Positions 43,673 through 54,004 of a stretch of DNA of 64,000 nt are shown here, in pieces (the stretch's first letter is position 1; each line of letters opens with the position of its first letter). The position numbers were made by a program, and so were the translations under genes. Source of the stretch: Omphiscola glabra (taxonomy: Eukaryota > Mollusca > Gastropoda > Lymnaeidae). Below the pieces are notes generated by a model. That model made no database searches. It was not told where the DNA came from and worked only from the letters and a program-made list of their open reading frames with translations. The DNA is taken from contig OZ024809.1 of NCBI GenBank assembly GCA_964017045.1, positions 12,158,307 through 12,222,306 of the forward strand, given 5' to 3'.

Positions 43673-44059
43673 ATGCGGTTCTTTTTTTTTTTTTTTAAAT
43701 CCTGTTTTTCAAGGGCAAGATGAAGGACATATGATGACACTGATTTCACGAAATAAAAATTCCTGATAACTGCGCTAAAAACGATTATTAATCGTTTTTT
43801 TAAATATCGCAAATTTGTTATTTCGGAAATATTTGGTGGAATAAATCGGCGATGTAAAAGCGGGTGGAACATTGGAATATTAATTTAAAATATAAATAAT
43901 TTAACAAATGTATATGTAGAATTTATACGAAAATGTTTGTTTTAGGGGTTCGTTAATTAACATCGCTTTTGTCCGTGTGTTTCTGGCTGGTAAAATCTTC
44001 GCACGGCTAAACCCACTACCTGTCGTCCTATCGAGCCATAGCTTAACATATAGACTCGC

Positions 44060-44300
44060 ACAGTAAACCAGTACTCTTGGAACACCAATGTCTCGACAAG
44101 TACAGCCTTAAAATTCCCTTAATACGCGTAAGCCCAAACTAGCAAATCCAACAAATATCAATGGTACAACAATGTCCTCACTAGCACAACCAACAAATAC
44201 CCTTGGTACACTAGCGTCCCGACTAGCGCAGTCAACCAATACCCTTGGTACACCAATGTGCTCACTAGCACAACCAACCAATACCCTTGGTACACTAGTC
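44060..44300. repeat. ~38-bp repeat (CTAGCACAACCAACAAATAC)
   Basis: About five degenerate copies with CCTTGGTACACCAATGTCCT. Confidence 0.82.
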
Positions 44301-44429
44301 AAAACGTATACAAAACGTCTGTTTTGCATCGCGGTAGAATAGATCCTACGAGTCTCTTGTAATGAGAGAAATTAAATTATCACGAAGTCTATTCATGTTT
44401 TCCCTTAGATATTTATATAATTTAAAAAC

Positions 44430-44630
<201 letters not shown>

Positions 44631-44675
44631 TCAAGAAAACACGGGCATACCAGTTTGTTACAAATTGTTACAGAC

Positions 44676-44719
44676 CTTGTCGTGAAAGCGCGTCCTCCAA
44701 GACATTTCCTGCCCGGCAG
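44676..44719 (-). CDS. Weak exon candidate ([14 protein letters not shown])
   Basis: Between AATTCTCAG and AAG|GTCTGT, phase 2 to 1, reading (L)[14 protein letters not shown]. It connects in phase with the candidates at 46519-46565 and 43277. The donor is weak. Confidence 0.22.
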
Positions 44720-44724
44720 CTGAG

Positions 44725-45180
44725 AATTTCACTTTGTCGATAAACTATCGGGGGTGGGGGGGGGTGATCACGATTAGACAGATGGTCGGGTCACGTCGCT
44801 TCTCTACCTCCTGTGAAGCATCTGTAGTGCCCGAAGTCAACGACAGCCTGCGGTGACGTCAGACAAGTATAAGGAGTGATGATCACAGAGAGAGTTTCAT
44901 CAGTTGAATAATTTGACTGACCCACAGACATGAACGTTGTATGATTGCTGTAGGCCTGTAATTTGAATTTTGATTTTTGTAAAATGCAGCTTAATATTAC
45001 TTAGTATAAGTATTACTTCCACTTCGCAGTAGATTTAAAGTAAAATTGCTTACTTGGTTTAGTTACAAGTATTCCAAATATTCAAACATGGATGTTTTTG
45101 AGTGTTCATTTTTCTCAAACGCTATTTTTTTTAAAAATTATTTTTTGCTGTTGTTGCAAACTTTGTCATCATACATTACT
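44725..45180. other. Non-coding interval
   Basis: A G run at 44751-44766, AT-rich remainder. Confidence 0.45.
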
Positions 45181-45186
45181 TTAAAG

Positions 45187-45384
45187 CAATAGTTCTCAAC
45201 CTTCCTAATGCCGCAGCCCTTACGTACAGTTCCTCATGTTGTGACGACCCCCGAAGCACAAAATTGTTTTAGTTGCTACTTCATAACTGTAGATTATACG
45301 TGTTTTCCAATGGTCTCAGGTGACCCCTGGGAAATGGTCGTTCGACCCCCAAAGGGGTCGCGACACACAGGTTGAGAACCGCTG
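45187..45384 (+). mobile_element. SPIN-like non-autonomous hAT transposon, copy 2
   Basis: 198 bp; left end CAATAGTTCTCAACC (two changes), right end ggttgagaaccgctg. Perfect 8-bp duplication CTTTAAAG at 45179-45186 and 45385-45392. Same orientation as copy 1. Confidence 0.87.
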
Positions 45385-45469
45385 CTTTAAAGTGTGTTGT
45401 GTTAATAGAAGGATGCACGGGACACAAACGGTTAGACGTAAAATTTCCGTTCTGCCTTTAACACAGACG

Positions 45470-45655
45470 AACATACAGCATGAGTAATCCTACCGACTGA
45501 CATATCTTAAGTTGGAGAGGTCTTACTGAAGAACATACAGTATGAGTAATCCTACAGACTAACATATCTTAAGTTGGAGAGGTCTAACTGACGAACATAC
45601 AGTTTGAGTAATCCTACCGACTGACATATCTTAAGTTGGAGAGGTCTTACAAGAA
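45470..45655. repeat. ~61-bp repeat, three copies
   Basis: Unit GAACATACAGTATGAGTAAT, CCTACCGACTGACATATCTT, AAGTTGGAGAGGTCTTAC. Confidence 0.92.
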
Positions 45656-46044
45656 GAACCAACAGTTTTTGCTAAAATTTACAATATTGAAACACCCTTA
45701 TCTTTAACGCATCGTGTGTTTGTCCACGGTGCTTAGCTCGACCCACCAAGTGCTTCCGGTCATGAAAAGTTAAATATGTCGAGCGGTTGTTGTTGGAGAT
45801 GGGTCTCTCGACGGAATACAAAAGTATTTGTTTTTTAGTATTTATTTTTCTCATACTTTATTGTTCATAGAAAAAAAAGGGGGGGGGGGCTGTTTTTTTG
45901 AAAAAATAATAATTCCGAGACAGAGTTATCAAGATGGCACCAAGACGTCATCATGTCAATCGTTGCAAAATGTCCACGTTCTTGAAAGGAAATGCGCCAA
46001 TGAAAGTCTATTCGGTTCCACAAAAGTATTCATCTTAATGTGTG

Positions 46045-46303
46045 TTTTAAAATGTTCATGTTTTTAAAATGTTCATGTTTTAAAATGTTCATATTTTTAA
46101 AATGTTCATGTTTTTAAAATGTTCATGTTTTAAAATGTTCATGTTTTGAAATGTTCATGTTTTTAAAATGTTCATGTTTTAAAATGTTCATGTTTTTTAA
46201 ATGTTCATGTTTTAAAATGCTCACGTTTTAAAATTTTCATGTTTTAAAATGTTCATGTTTTAAAATGTTCATGTTTTTAAAATGTTCATGTTTTAAAATG
46301 TCC
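46045..46303. repeat. ~16-17-bp minisatellite (TTAAAATGTTCATGTTT)
   Basis: About 16 copies. Confidence 0.93.
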
Positions 46304-46518
46304 ATGCTGACTTCGGGTAGATACGTCTTTAATTATGAACTCAAAATTACAACAACTCCCCCACTCCATTTGAGTCAGTTTGTTGTGCTTCAGGAGGAGA
46401 GATTGCTAAAATTTATCATTTTGGCTGGGGAAAAAAATAATTAATTCCCTTATCCCCCCCCCCCCAACAAATGCCTGGCTTTGGGCTTGGGATGTATTGC
46501 TTGTAGACGCATACTTAC

Positions 46519-46565
46519 AGTTGAAAGAGACAGCGCAAGACATCAACAGACGTAAGTTTCCCGCA
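46519..46565 (-). CDS. Weak exon candidate with strong donor
   Basis: CTCTATTCAG acceptor and CT|GTAAGTAT donor bound 47 bases. One frame gives CGKLTSVDVLRCLFQ, ending in phase 2, compatible with the candidate at 44719. Another gives LRLLMSCAVSFN. Neither is proven. Confidence 0.28.
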
Positions 46566-47248
46566 CTGAATAGAGCAGATAGCCCACTTGTGCTTCTGGG
46601 GTGTATTCCAATATCCTCATTGAGTTTTGAACATTTTGATACTCGGTCAGCTTGAGGACCGTAAACATGTTGCGACTCCGCTTATATTACTCCGAGAATT
46701 TGCTGTCAGTGACGGATAAATGTAAGATAATGCATGAATCCGCATGGCATTTTTTTTTTAAATGTCTTTTCGGAATCAGATTAATTGACCTCGCCAAAAT
46801 TACGGCCATCTGTACAACTCAGCGGATAAATTGGCTAGAAACTATCCAGATCCGTTAACCATGTTGGATTAACAAAACAAGACGTTTGAAATAATAGTTC
46901 TTTGGTTTGTCCTAATCTCGAAATCAGTGTACAACGTTTCCGTTTGAATCACATTTTTATAACGTTTTTTTTTTTTAAATATTTTTTTATTATAATTTTG
47001 TTGTTATTGCAAACTTTGTAGTCATACATTACTTTACAGTGTGTTGTGTTGATAGAAGGATGTTGATGCACGGGACACACAAAAAATGTCTTACCTTTCA
47101 TGCCATAAAATTAGAAACGACGACGCTCCGTCTTGTCAAAAGAGACAACGCCGCGCGTTATCTGAGCCGTGCGGCTAAGACCGTCTTTGGTGTAAGCCGA
47201 CCAAAGGGACCACGCCCAGGTTGTGTGAAGGGTTGCAGGCGCGTAAGA

Positions 47249-47470
47249 TGCACCATTACATAGGTAACCAAAATTAGTACAGGTTTGTTTTGTAACATTA
47301 CAGAGGTAAACGAAGAAGTGCTTCTGTGCATGTACCATTATATATGTAATCGAAGTAATGCTTCTTTGTTTGTACCATCACATAGGTAACTGAAGTAATG
47401 TTTCTTTGTTTGAACCATCACATAGGTAACCGAAGTAATGTTTCTTTGTTTGTACCATCACATAGGTAAC
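47249..47470. repeat. ~40-bp repeat (ACCATCACATAGGTAACCGA)
   Basis: About five copies of a unit continuing AGTAATGTTTCTTTGTTTGT. Confidence 0.88.
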
Positions 47471-47474
47471 CCCA

Positions 47475-47885
47475 ATTTGCTACCCATTCTGTTTGAGCTT
47501 ACGTCCAAATCCCTGTGTTTTTTTTCCCTTTGATTAAAATATAAGACTCCGAATGGGAAATTCCACAACCCCCCCCCCCCCAGCCTATGAAAATATGATG
47601 ATGTCACATAATAATTGAATTATTACTATTTTTTAAAAAAAGGCAATGAAGTGGTCCGTTTTTGTTATCTGGACGACTGTCTATTTTTTTTTAATCCATG
47701 TTATTTGAATGACTTCTGATTATCCAAAATGACTTTTTTTTTTAATTGTATCAAGCATGTTATTTCTGCTCTTAAACCATTTTTTTTATTTTAATCTTTG
47801 AATTATTTTTTTTCAATAATTTATTTTAAAACTTTTTAATTTTGTAAAAACAAGAATCGAATCAACAATAATAGCTGTTAAAAAT
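47475..47885. other. AT-rich non-coding interval
   Basis: C run at 47571-47582, T runs. Nothing else. Confidence 0.5.
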
Positions 47886-47893
47886 ATCTAGGA

Positions 47894-48212
47894 CCAATGT
47901 TTACCAACGTGGTGGTCCGCGGACCGGCACGGGTGGTAAGCTTTACGTTGCCGGTCCGCACAGCATGAGACAGGAAACTGGATAAACGTTAAATGAAGTT
48001 GAGCACCTATGACACCAGTTTTAAATTTCTAGAATGGAATGCTAATAATTAATTGAGTCCTTTAACAACTGTTCGTTAATTTAAAAAAAAGAAGAAAATG
48101 TATGGCCAACTTAAAAGATACAAAATTATTTTAAAATCTGGCACCACCGGCGACTGGTGCGATGAAAAATTTATCACGCCCTGGGTTCGCAAACTTTTTT
48201 TGGGAAACACTG
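47894..48212. mobile_element. hAT-type MITE (CAATGTTTACCAA... / CAGTGTTTCCCAA...)
   Basis: About 319 bp. The ends are short inverted repeats (CAATGTTTACCAACG and, inverted, CAGTGTTTCCCAAAA). Flanks ATCTAGGA (47886-47893) and ATCTAGGG (48213-48220) form an imperfect 8-bp duplication. The interior has GGTCCGCGGACC near the left end. Confidence 0.65.
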
Positions 48213-48224
48213 ATCTAGGGGACC

Positions 48225-49380
48225 CCTGGATGAGATTGTCAGCCATGACAAGTTAAGACCCTTTAAATACTTCCTACAACAAGGTTCCCCAGTTGTGAAA
48301 AACAATAAACTCCTATACGGACAGCAATTTTTATGCAGGAATTTTAATCGCGAGAAACCATGGGAAAAAAAAAAGGGGGGGGGGGGGTTGTGGGTCAGAT
48401 GGTATTTCTTCGTACATCGGACACATTTGTAAAGAAAACAAAAGAATATAATAATTAAATCAGTTAGTAGCCGTAACAATTTTCACACGTACGCAGCTCG
48501 CACGAGGTTACAATGACGCTGTGGCTTCGGTTCCGCGTGGTTAAAGTGCTGTGTGATTTAAAGGGATTAGTGGGCGTAGTGGTGCGGGCTGAGAGTGCCG
48601 TGTGGATGCTGTAGCAACTGAAAGTGGTGGGGTGAGAGTCTCTTGTGGATTAAGTAGCAACAGAAAATCCAAGCCACCAAAGGAAAAGTTGCACCGTGTA
48701 TATTAATTAAATATCCGAATAACTTACTTTAACATTACCTAGAAAACTTGTCCATCAGCGATTTGGTGGTGTGCAATGCCTTTATGGTGGGTTAAATAGA
48801 CACGGACAATCTGTGTCGATATAACAATATATGTTGAGCTTTAATAATAATTTTACATTACAAACAATTAAACGTTTCGGCACTTGCCTTCATCAGTACA
48901 AGACATACAAATAAGTATTAATCAAATTTACATAATATATATATAGAGAGAGAGACAAATCCTACCTAAAAATAGAAAACCAGACAGAAACAAGGTCAAG
49001 AAAAAAGAAGAATGAAAAAGAAGTGACTCGATTTTTCCTGATTGGGTTTTTAGGTTTGACTTCACAGAAACAAAAATTTTTTTTTAATGATTACATGAAA
49101 ACCACGAACCCTCCCAAACTCTTGTCTCGGGCTCAAAATTACCTTAAGGAAACGGTTCTCAAACCCCTTTTTTTTTTACTCTCGAATTTCTGTTTAAAAC
49201 CGTGTGTACGGTTGAGGAGTGGTTGGGGGGGGGGGGGGGAAAGGAAGAGACCTTTAGGCATACCCTATGTTTTACAGGTTTATGCTGTTTAAGAGTTGTG
49301 TTACGGTGGGGGGGGGGGCGGGTGAGGGGGTGTGATGGCAGGGTGTTTCTTCTTTAATTGTAGTGTCGTAGTTTGTACTG
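48225..49380. other. Non-coding interval with homopolymer runs
   Basis: G runs at 48376-48387, 49226-49239 and 49307-49318. A GATGAAGGC...GCCGAAACG hairpin at 48871-48896 (minus) is discussed in findings. No gene seen. Confidence 0.45.
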
Positions 49381-49384
49381 CTCT

Positions 49385-49690
49385 ACTTGTATGACCTGAA
49401 ATGGTGTGTCAGTTGCCATGGATGTATCATTCAACGTGTATCACCTGAAATGGTGTGTCAGTTGTCATGGATGTATCATTCAATTTGTATGACCTGAAAT
49501 TGTCTGTCAGTTGTCATGGATGTATCATTCAACTTGTATCACCTGAAATGGTGTGTCAGTTGTCATGGATGTATCATTCATCTTGTATGACCTGAAATGG
49601 TCTGTCAGTTGTCATGGATGTATCATTCAACTTGTATCACCTGAAATGGTGTGTCAGTTATCATTGATGTATCATTCAACTTGTACCGCT
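49385..49690 (-). repeat. ~49-bp minisatellite carrying a splice acceptor and exon edge
   Basis: On the minus strand a unit reads CACACCATTTCAG, GTGATACAAG, TTGAATGATACATCCATGAC, AACTGA. The neighbouring exon (49676-49738) has CACACCTTCTCAG, GTTGTACAAG at its start and TACAAGTTGAATGATACATC at its end. Six to seven copies. Confidence 0.85.
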
Positions 49691-49738
49691 TGCAACAATC
49701 TTTCCGTCGTCATCGTTATATCTTTCTGCTTGTACAAC
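49676..49738 (-). CDS. Putative terminal exon VVQAERYNDDDGKIVASGTS
   Basis: Acceptor CACACCTTCTCAG, phase 0, 20 codons then TGA. Acidic, polar C-terminus. The frame remains open upstream of the acceptor for some 20 hydrophobic codons, so the true start could be further 5'. It joins in phase to the micro-exon at 50138-50157. Protein family not recognised. Confidence 0.4.
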   Translation of the reverse strand, partial: VVQAERYNDDDGKIVASGTS

Positions 49739-49881
49739 CTGAGAAGGTGTGCTGGTTTTCATGGGCGCATCACCGTAGCCAAGTAAACACAAAACACAGA
49801 CGCCAATGAAACAGTTTGAGCACTTCGATCTTGGGACCACAATGACGAAGTTACTCCCCCTCCCGCCCCCCTCCTTCCATG

Positions 49882-50026
49882 CAGTGGCGTAGCGAGCTTA
49901 ACTCGCGCCCGGGGCACAATACCTTTTTAGCGCCCCCCCCATACAATATTATATGTAAAATATACCATTTGGCGCCCCTTTGTGAGTAGCGCCCGGGGCA
50001 TGATGCCCCCCCTCGCTACGCCACTA
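49882..50026. mobile_element. hAT-type MITE, GCGCCCGGGGCA family, copy 1
   Basis: 145 bp, ends CAGTGGCGTAGCGAG and its inverse. Perfect 8-bp duplication CTTCCATG at 49874-49881 and 50027-50034. Interior GCGCCC...GGGGCA halves are also inverted. Confidence 0.85.
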
Positions 50027-50137
50027 CTTCCATGGGTGGGATGCCTTTGGGCCGCCATTGACATTGCGCTTTCTCATGGACATCAATTATGTCACGATGG
50101 ATCTGGCCCAGACAGCATACGGCCCGCCAGCACTCAC

Positions 50138-50157
50138 TTTGCGGTCCTCGTAGCATT
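50138..50157 (-). CDS. Putative 20-bp micro-exon (E-CYEDRK)
   Basis: CTTAACAG acceptor and AAA|GTGAGT donor, phase 1 to 0. It links the exons at 51136-51223 and 49676-49738 in frame. Being so short, it rests on splice sites only. Without the splice the frame continues VSAGGPYAVWARSIVT to a stop. Confidence 0.25.
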
Positions 50158-50169
50158 CTGTTAAGATTT

Positions 50170-50318
50170 TTTTCGATTACTGTGATCCTTATTTTCGTTA
50201 GGGACCTGTGGCCATAGTTTTTCTTTCCTGTATTTTTGTGAATAGCAATTTAATGGGTAGGATATTAATATGTTATGTAAAATTTCAATTTGCATTAATG
50301 TTATTTGTTATTGTGGTG
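50170..50318. other. AT-rich non-coding interval
   Basis: Nothing recognised. Confidence 0.5.
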
Positions 50319-50321
50319 CAC

Positions 50322-51120
50322 TAATGATGTACTTATGATGTGCTTATGGTGTACGTATGATGTGCTTAATATGTGCTTGTGATGTGCTTATGATGTACTT
50401 ATCATGTACTTATGATGTATGTGTGATGTGCTTATTATGTGCTTATGATGTACTTATGATGTACATATGATGTACTTGTGATGTACTTGTGATTTGCTTG
50501 TGATGTGCTTATGATGTACGTATGATGTACTTGTGATGTACTTGTGATGTGCTTGTGATGTGCTTATGATGTACTTATGATGTACGTATGATGTGCTTAT
50601 GATGTATGTATGATGTGCTTATGATGTACGTATGATGTGCTTATGATGTACGTATGATGTGCTTATGATGTACGTATGATGTGCTTATGATGTATGTATG
50701 ATGTGCTTATGATGTGCTTTTGATATACTTATGATGTACGTATGATGTGCTTATTATGTGCTTGTGATGTGCTTATGATATACTTATGATGTACTTATGA
50801 TGTACGTATGATGTATTTATGATGTGTACGTATGATGTGCTTATGATGTACTTACTATGAACTTATGATGTTTGTATTAATTGCTTATCTTGGGCTTGTG
50901 ATGTACTTATGATGCGCTTTTGATGTGCTTATGGTGTACTTATGGTGTACTTATGGTGTACTTATGGTGTACTTATGATGTGCGTATGATGTGCTTATTA
51001 TGTGTGTATGATGTGCTTCTGATGTGCTTATGATATACTTATGAAGTACTTGTGATGTGCTTATGATTCCCTTATGATTCAATGATGAAGTACTTGTGAT
51101 GTGCTTATGATGTACTTATG
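50322..51120. repeat. 10-bp minisatellite (TGATGTGCTTA), ~80 copies
   Basis: Units ATGATGTGCTT / ATGATGTACTT / ATGATGTACG in irregular order, no homogenised blocks. Confidence 0.94.
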
Positions 51121-51135
51121 ACCACTTTCCCCCAC

Positions 51136-51223
51136 CTATGCCATGGTCTAGCGGACCCGTGGCTGTGTTTTCATATATGTAAACTGGCATGTGCTGGTCG
51201 TCCCATTTCGAGTTCTCAGACAT
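51136..51223 (-). CDS. Putative coding exon (MSENSKWDDQHMPVYIYENT)
   Basis: The minus strand is open from ~51283 and reads, from the ATG at 51223, MSENSKWDDQHMPVYIYENT then ATGPLDHGI, followed by a weak donor G|GTGGGG (phase 1). Composition is protein-like, and the arrangement resembles the short N-terminal exon of the SEA mucin (MSNLYDNFWFYETD...), which could be chance. A hAT MITE at 51284 lies just upstream. Whether it is a first or an internal exon is unclear. Confidence 0.35.
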
Positions 51224-51283
51224 GGCGTAGCTCATGCACACCGAAAACATCGTCCGGAGTAAGAAATACTCATTCATCTACAG

Positions 51284-51481
51284 CAACGGTTCCTAACCTG
51301 TTCTCCGGGCAATTCTCAGAGTGTCCACAGCCATTCGAGGAAACTCCCAAACACTAATAACCTGCAAGACATATATATATAGGTGTGGTCTTAGTAGCTC
51401 ACAACCTCCCCCCCCCCTTTTTTTCGATTAAAATTGATTTTTTTTAATGACTTCGTGGGTCTTATATGTTGGGAACCACTG
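51284..51481. mobile_element. hAT-type MITE (CAACGGTTCCTAACC / CAGTGGTTCCCAAC)
   Basis: 198 bp with short imperfect inverted ends. Flanks ATCTACAG (51276-51283) and CTCTACAG (51482-51489) match at 7 of 8 positions. It may separate the exon at 51136-51223 from its acceptor or promoter. Confidence 0.75.
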
Positions 51482-51484
51482 CTC

Positions 51485-51790
51485 TACAGCAACACCAATA
51501 CGACGTAAAACAAGTGCTGTTGTTGTATTTATTTATTTGATATAGACACCGAAAATCACCAGGAGAAGATAATGCACGAGTAGCTTCGTCCGTGTGAATT
51601 GAGACGACGAGTTTTCTGCTCCCAGTTCTGAAAATTCAATTCAAACAAGACATTACATTATGTGTGCACAATAAATTAATGTTGTTGTTTCTCCTCTCCA
51701 TCACGTGCTATTTAAAATGTATATTTCTACTAGAAATAACCATCCAAAACAACGACTACGGCATAGCGTGAACTTAACGTCTACCTATGC
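51485..51790. other. Non-coding interval
   Basis: Nothing recognised. Confidence 0.5.
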
Positions 51791-51797
51791 TCTATAA

Positions 51798-51997
51798 CAG
51801 CGGTTCTCTCACCTGTGGGTCGCGACCCCTTTGGGGGACGAATGACCCTTTCCCAGGGGTCGCCTAAGACCATCTGAAAGCACATAGACTCTACAGTTAT
51901 GAAGTATAGCCACGAAAATGATTTTGTGGCAGTGGGTCGCCACAACATGAGGAACTGTATTAAAGGGTCGCTGCATTAGGAAGGTTGAGAACCGCTG
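51798..51997 (-). mobile_element. SPIN-like non-autonomous hAT transposon, copy 3 (inverted)
   Basis: 200 bp from CAGCGGTTCTCTCACCTGTG to ggttgagaaccgctg, orientation opposite to copies 1 and 2 (GGGTCGCGACCCC block now at the left). Flanks CTCTATAA and CTTATAAG match only with a one-base gap, so the duplication is imperfect. Confidence 0.82.
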
Positions 51998-52074
51998 CTT
52001 ATAAGAATCCCAATTAGTTCTAACTTCTGGCACGTTTTATTTCGCGCACCTATTACACACAGCGTTACAGCAGG

Positions 52075-52122
52075 TCCATCCATCCATCCATCCATCCATA
52101 CATACATACATACATACATACA
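52075..52122. repeat. (CATC)n(CATA)n microsatellite
   Basis: Tetranucleotide repeat; a short CATA block recurs at 52313-52330 at the junction of the 208-bp duplication. Confidence 0.95.
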
Positions 52123-52253
52123 TAGAGAATTATCGTTTGTGATGTTATTATTGTAATTGCTCACACATTTAATAGCTAACATTGAAAAATTTCGAATGAA
52201 GTTTCTGAATGTAGATTAATAATAAAAATAAACAGTGTGTTATGTCATTGTTG

Positions 52254-52306
52254 TCATAGAAAGAGCCGGAACGGAGTTTCGTCATTGTATTCTTCGCCGC
52301 CTACAT
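52254..52306 (-). CDS. Duplicate of putative terminal exon (distal copy)
   Basis: Same 53 bases as 52462-52514, but its acceptor context is altered: upstream is TATGTATTTTGCAG in place of GCGCCACATTTTGCAG. It would encode the same VGGEEYNDETPFRLFL tail. Confidence 0.35.
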
Positions 52307-52461
52307 CTGCAAAATACATACATACATACATAGAGAATTATCGTTTGTGATGTTATTATTGTAATTGCTCACACATTTAATAGCTAACATTGAAAAATTT
52401 CGAATGAAGTTTCTGAATGTAGATTAATAATAAAAATAAACAGTGTGTTATGTCATTGTTG

Positions 52462-52514
52462 TCATAGAAAGAGCCGGAACGGAGTTTCGTCATTGTATTC
52501 TTCGCCGCCTACAT
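52462..52514 (-). CDS. Putative terminal exon VGGEEYNDETPFRLFL
   Basis: CATTTTGCAG acceptor, phase 1, sixteen codons then TGA at 52462-52464. The acidic C-terminal peptide looks coding; the two other frames stop at once. Its phase would accept the exon ending at 54459. Assignment to a gene is unproven. Confidence 0.42.
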
Positions 52515-52529
52515 CTGCAAAATGTGGCG

Positions 52530-52700
52530 CTTACCTCTTCTGATTGTGGCACCTTAAACCACAGCTAAATGTGGCACCTTAAACCACGGCAAAATGTGGC
52601 GCCTACCTCTGCTAAATGTGGCACCTACCCTTGCTAAATATGGCATCTACCCCTGCTAAACGCGGCGCCTACCCCTGCTTAACATAGCACCTACCCCGAC
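52530..52700. repeat. Start of the GCTAAATGTGGCACCTACCC array
   Basis: Eight degenerate 22-24-bp units, interrupted by the dispersed repeat at 52706-53025 and resumed at 53130. Confidence 0.85.
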
Positions 52701-52705
52701 TACTA

Positions 52706-53025
52706 CTACTACTTAAGAAAATCAGAAAAACTATCGAGACGAAGCTCATGAAGTCTTCCCCAGCACACCACCGCCGCTCCCAACCGGCATTCAACCACTC
52801 CCCCAGTGGTCTCTAATCCAGTCAGGCCGCGAAGCGGCATGCCGGGGGCCCTCCGCCCCTGAGACAGCCTCACCCACCCTTCCACTCGATTGACTATGCG
52901 AGTGAGGCGGCACCAGAGAAGGAACACCTGGCCGGCCGGGGTGCTGCTTTAACACAGCAACCGGGGCTGGACTTTCTTGGGCTGGGGTGGATATATTTTT
53001 CGTCTCTAATGCCACCCTTCCCACC
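52706..53025 (-). repeat. Dispersed repeat, copy 2 (inverted relative of 18660-19030)
   Basis: See 18660. It begins next to (ACT)n at 52699-52714 and lies inside the GCTAAATGTGGCACC array, so it inserted after or during array growth. Confidence 0.6.
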
Positions 53026-53070
53026 CCGGGGGGGACGCGTAGGTGTTTTACAGACGCCCTCTAATAGGGT

Positions 53071-53109
53071 TTACGTGGTTTTCTGCTGCGTGACTAATTC
53101 ACACCGCAG
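53071..53109 (-). CDS. Weak terminal exon candidate (LRCELVTQQKTT)
   Basis: Excellent polypyrimidine acceptor (TTTCTTCTTATCATTTCCCAG), phase 0, then LRCELVTQQKTT and TAA. Compatible with the exon ending at 53873 in phase 0. An alternative donor AC|GTAAAC would make it internal. Short, so uncertain. Confidence 0.3.
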   Translation of the reverse strand: MRCELVTQQKTT

Positions 53110-53129
53110 CTGGGAAATGATAAGAAGAA

Positions 53130-53868
53130 ACGTGGCGCCTACCTCTTCTGATTGTGGCACCTTAAACCATGGCAAAATGTGGCGCCTACCCCTGCTAAAT
53201 GTATCACCTACCCCTGGTAAATATAATACTTGACCCTACTAAATGTGGTACCTACCCTTGATAAATGTGGCACCTACCCTTGCTAAATGTGGCACCTACC
53301 CTTGCTAAATGTGGCACCTTAAACCACGCTAAATGTGGTACCCACCCTTGCTAAATGTGGTACCTACCCTGCTAAATGTGGTACCTACCCATGCTAAATG
53401 CGGTACCTACCCTTGCTAAATGTGGCAACTATACCTTTGCTAAATGTGGTACTTACCCCTGCTAAATGTGGCACTATACCTTTGCTAAATGTGGTACCTA
53501 CCCTGCTAAATGTGGTAACTACCCTGCTAAATGTGGCACCTATACCCCTGCTAAATGTGGTACTTACCCCTGCTAAATGTGGCACTATATACCTTTGCTA
53601 AATGTGGTACCTACCCTGCTAAATGTGGTATCTACCCTGCTAAATGTGGTACCTACCCTGCTTTATGTGGTACCTACCCTGCTAAATGTGGTACCTAAAC
53701 AGCTAAATGTGGCACCTACCCCTGCTAAATGTGGTACCTACCCTGCTAAATGTGGCACCTACCCCTGCTAAATGTGGTACCTACCCTGCTAAATGTATCA
53801 CCCACTCTTGCTAAATGTGGAATCTACCACTGCTAAAGGTGGCGTCTTCCCCCTGCTAAATGTGAATC
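53130..53868. repeat. 22-24-bp minisatellite (GCTAAATGTGGTACCTACCC)
   Basis: About 32 copies, in the intron between exon candidates at 53873 and 53109. Variants (cac/tac, ccctg/cccttg) are intermixed. Confidence 0.93.
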
Positions 53869-53872
53869 ATAC

Positions 53873-53988
53873 ATTTTCTGAAGCTACTGACGGTGCACTG
53901 TCAAGGATCGTGTTGATATTGCTTGGCGTGTACGTGGCACACACACTTATGAGGTCGGCTGATCCGGACACATGGTGAACGCGGTTGA
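53873..53988 (-). CDS. Exon candidate DLISVCATYTPSNINTILDS
   Basis: Ends at AAT|GTATGA, phase 0. It starts in phase 1 either at 53988 (after GAGCAAAG) or at 53958 (after GGATCAG). It reads (V)NRVHHVSGSADLISVCATY then TPSNINTILDSAPSVASEN. In phase with the exon ending at 54459. Confidence 0.45.
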
Positions 53989-54004
53989 CTTTGCTCAGTC
54001 AAAA

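Larger units (their letters stand above)
52110..52520. repeat. 208-bp tandem duplication containing a putative terminal exon
   Basis: The segment beginning TAGAGAATTATCGTTTGTGA at 52123 is repeated from 52331, offset exactly 208, with no differences that I noticed. Each copy ends in CATACATA or the exon acceptor region. The CATA microsatellite at both edges suggests unequal exchange. Confidence 0.92.
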
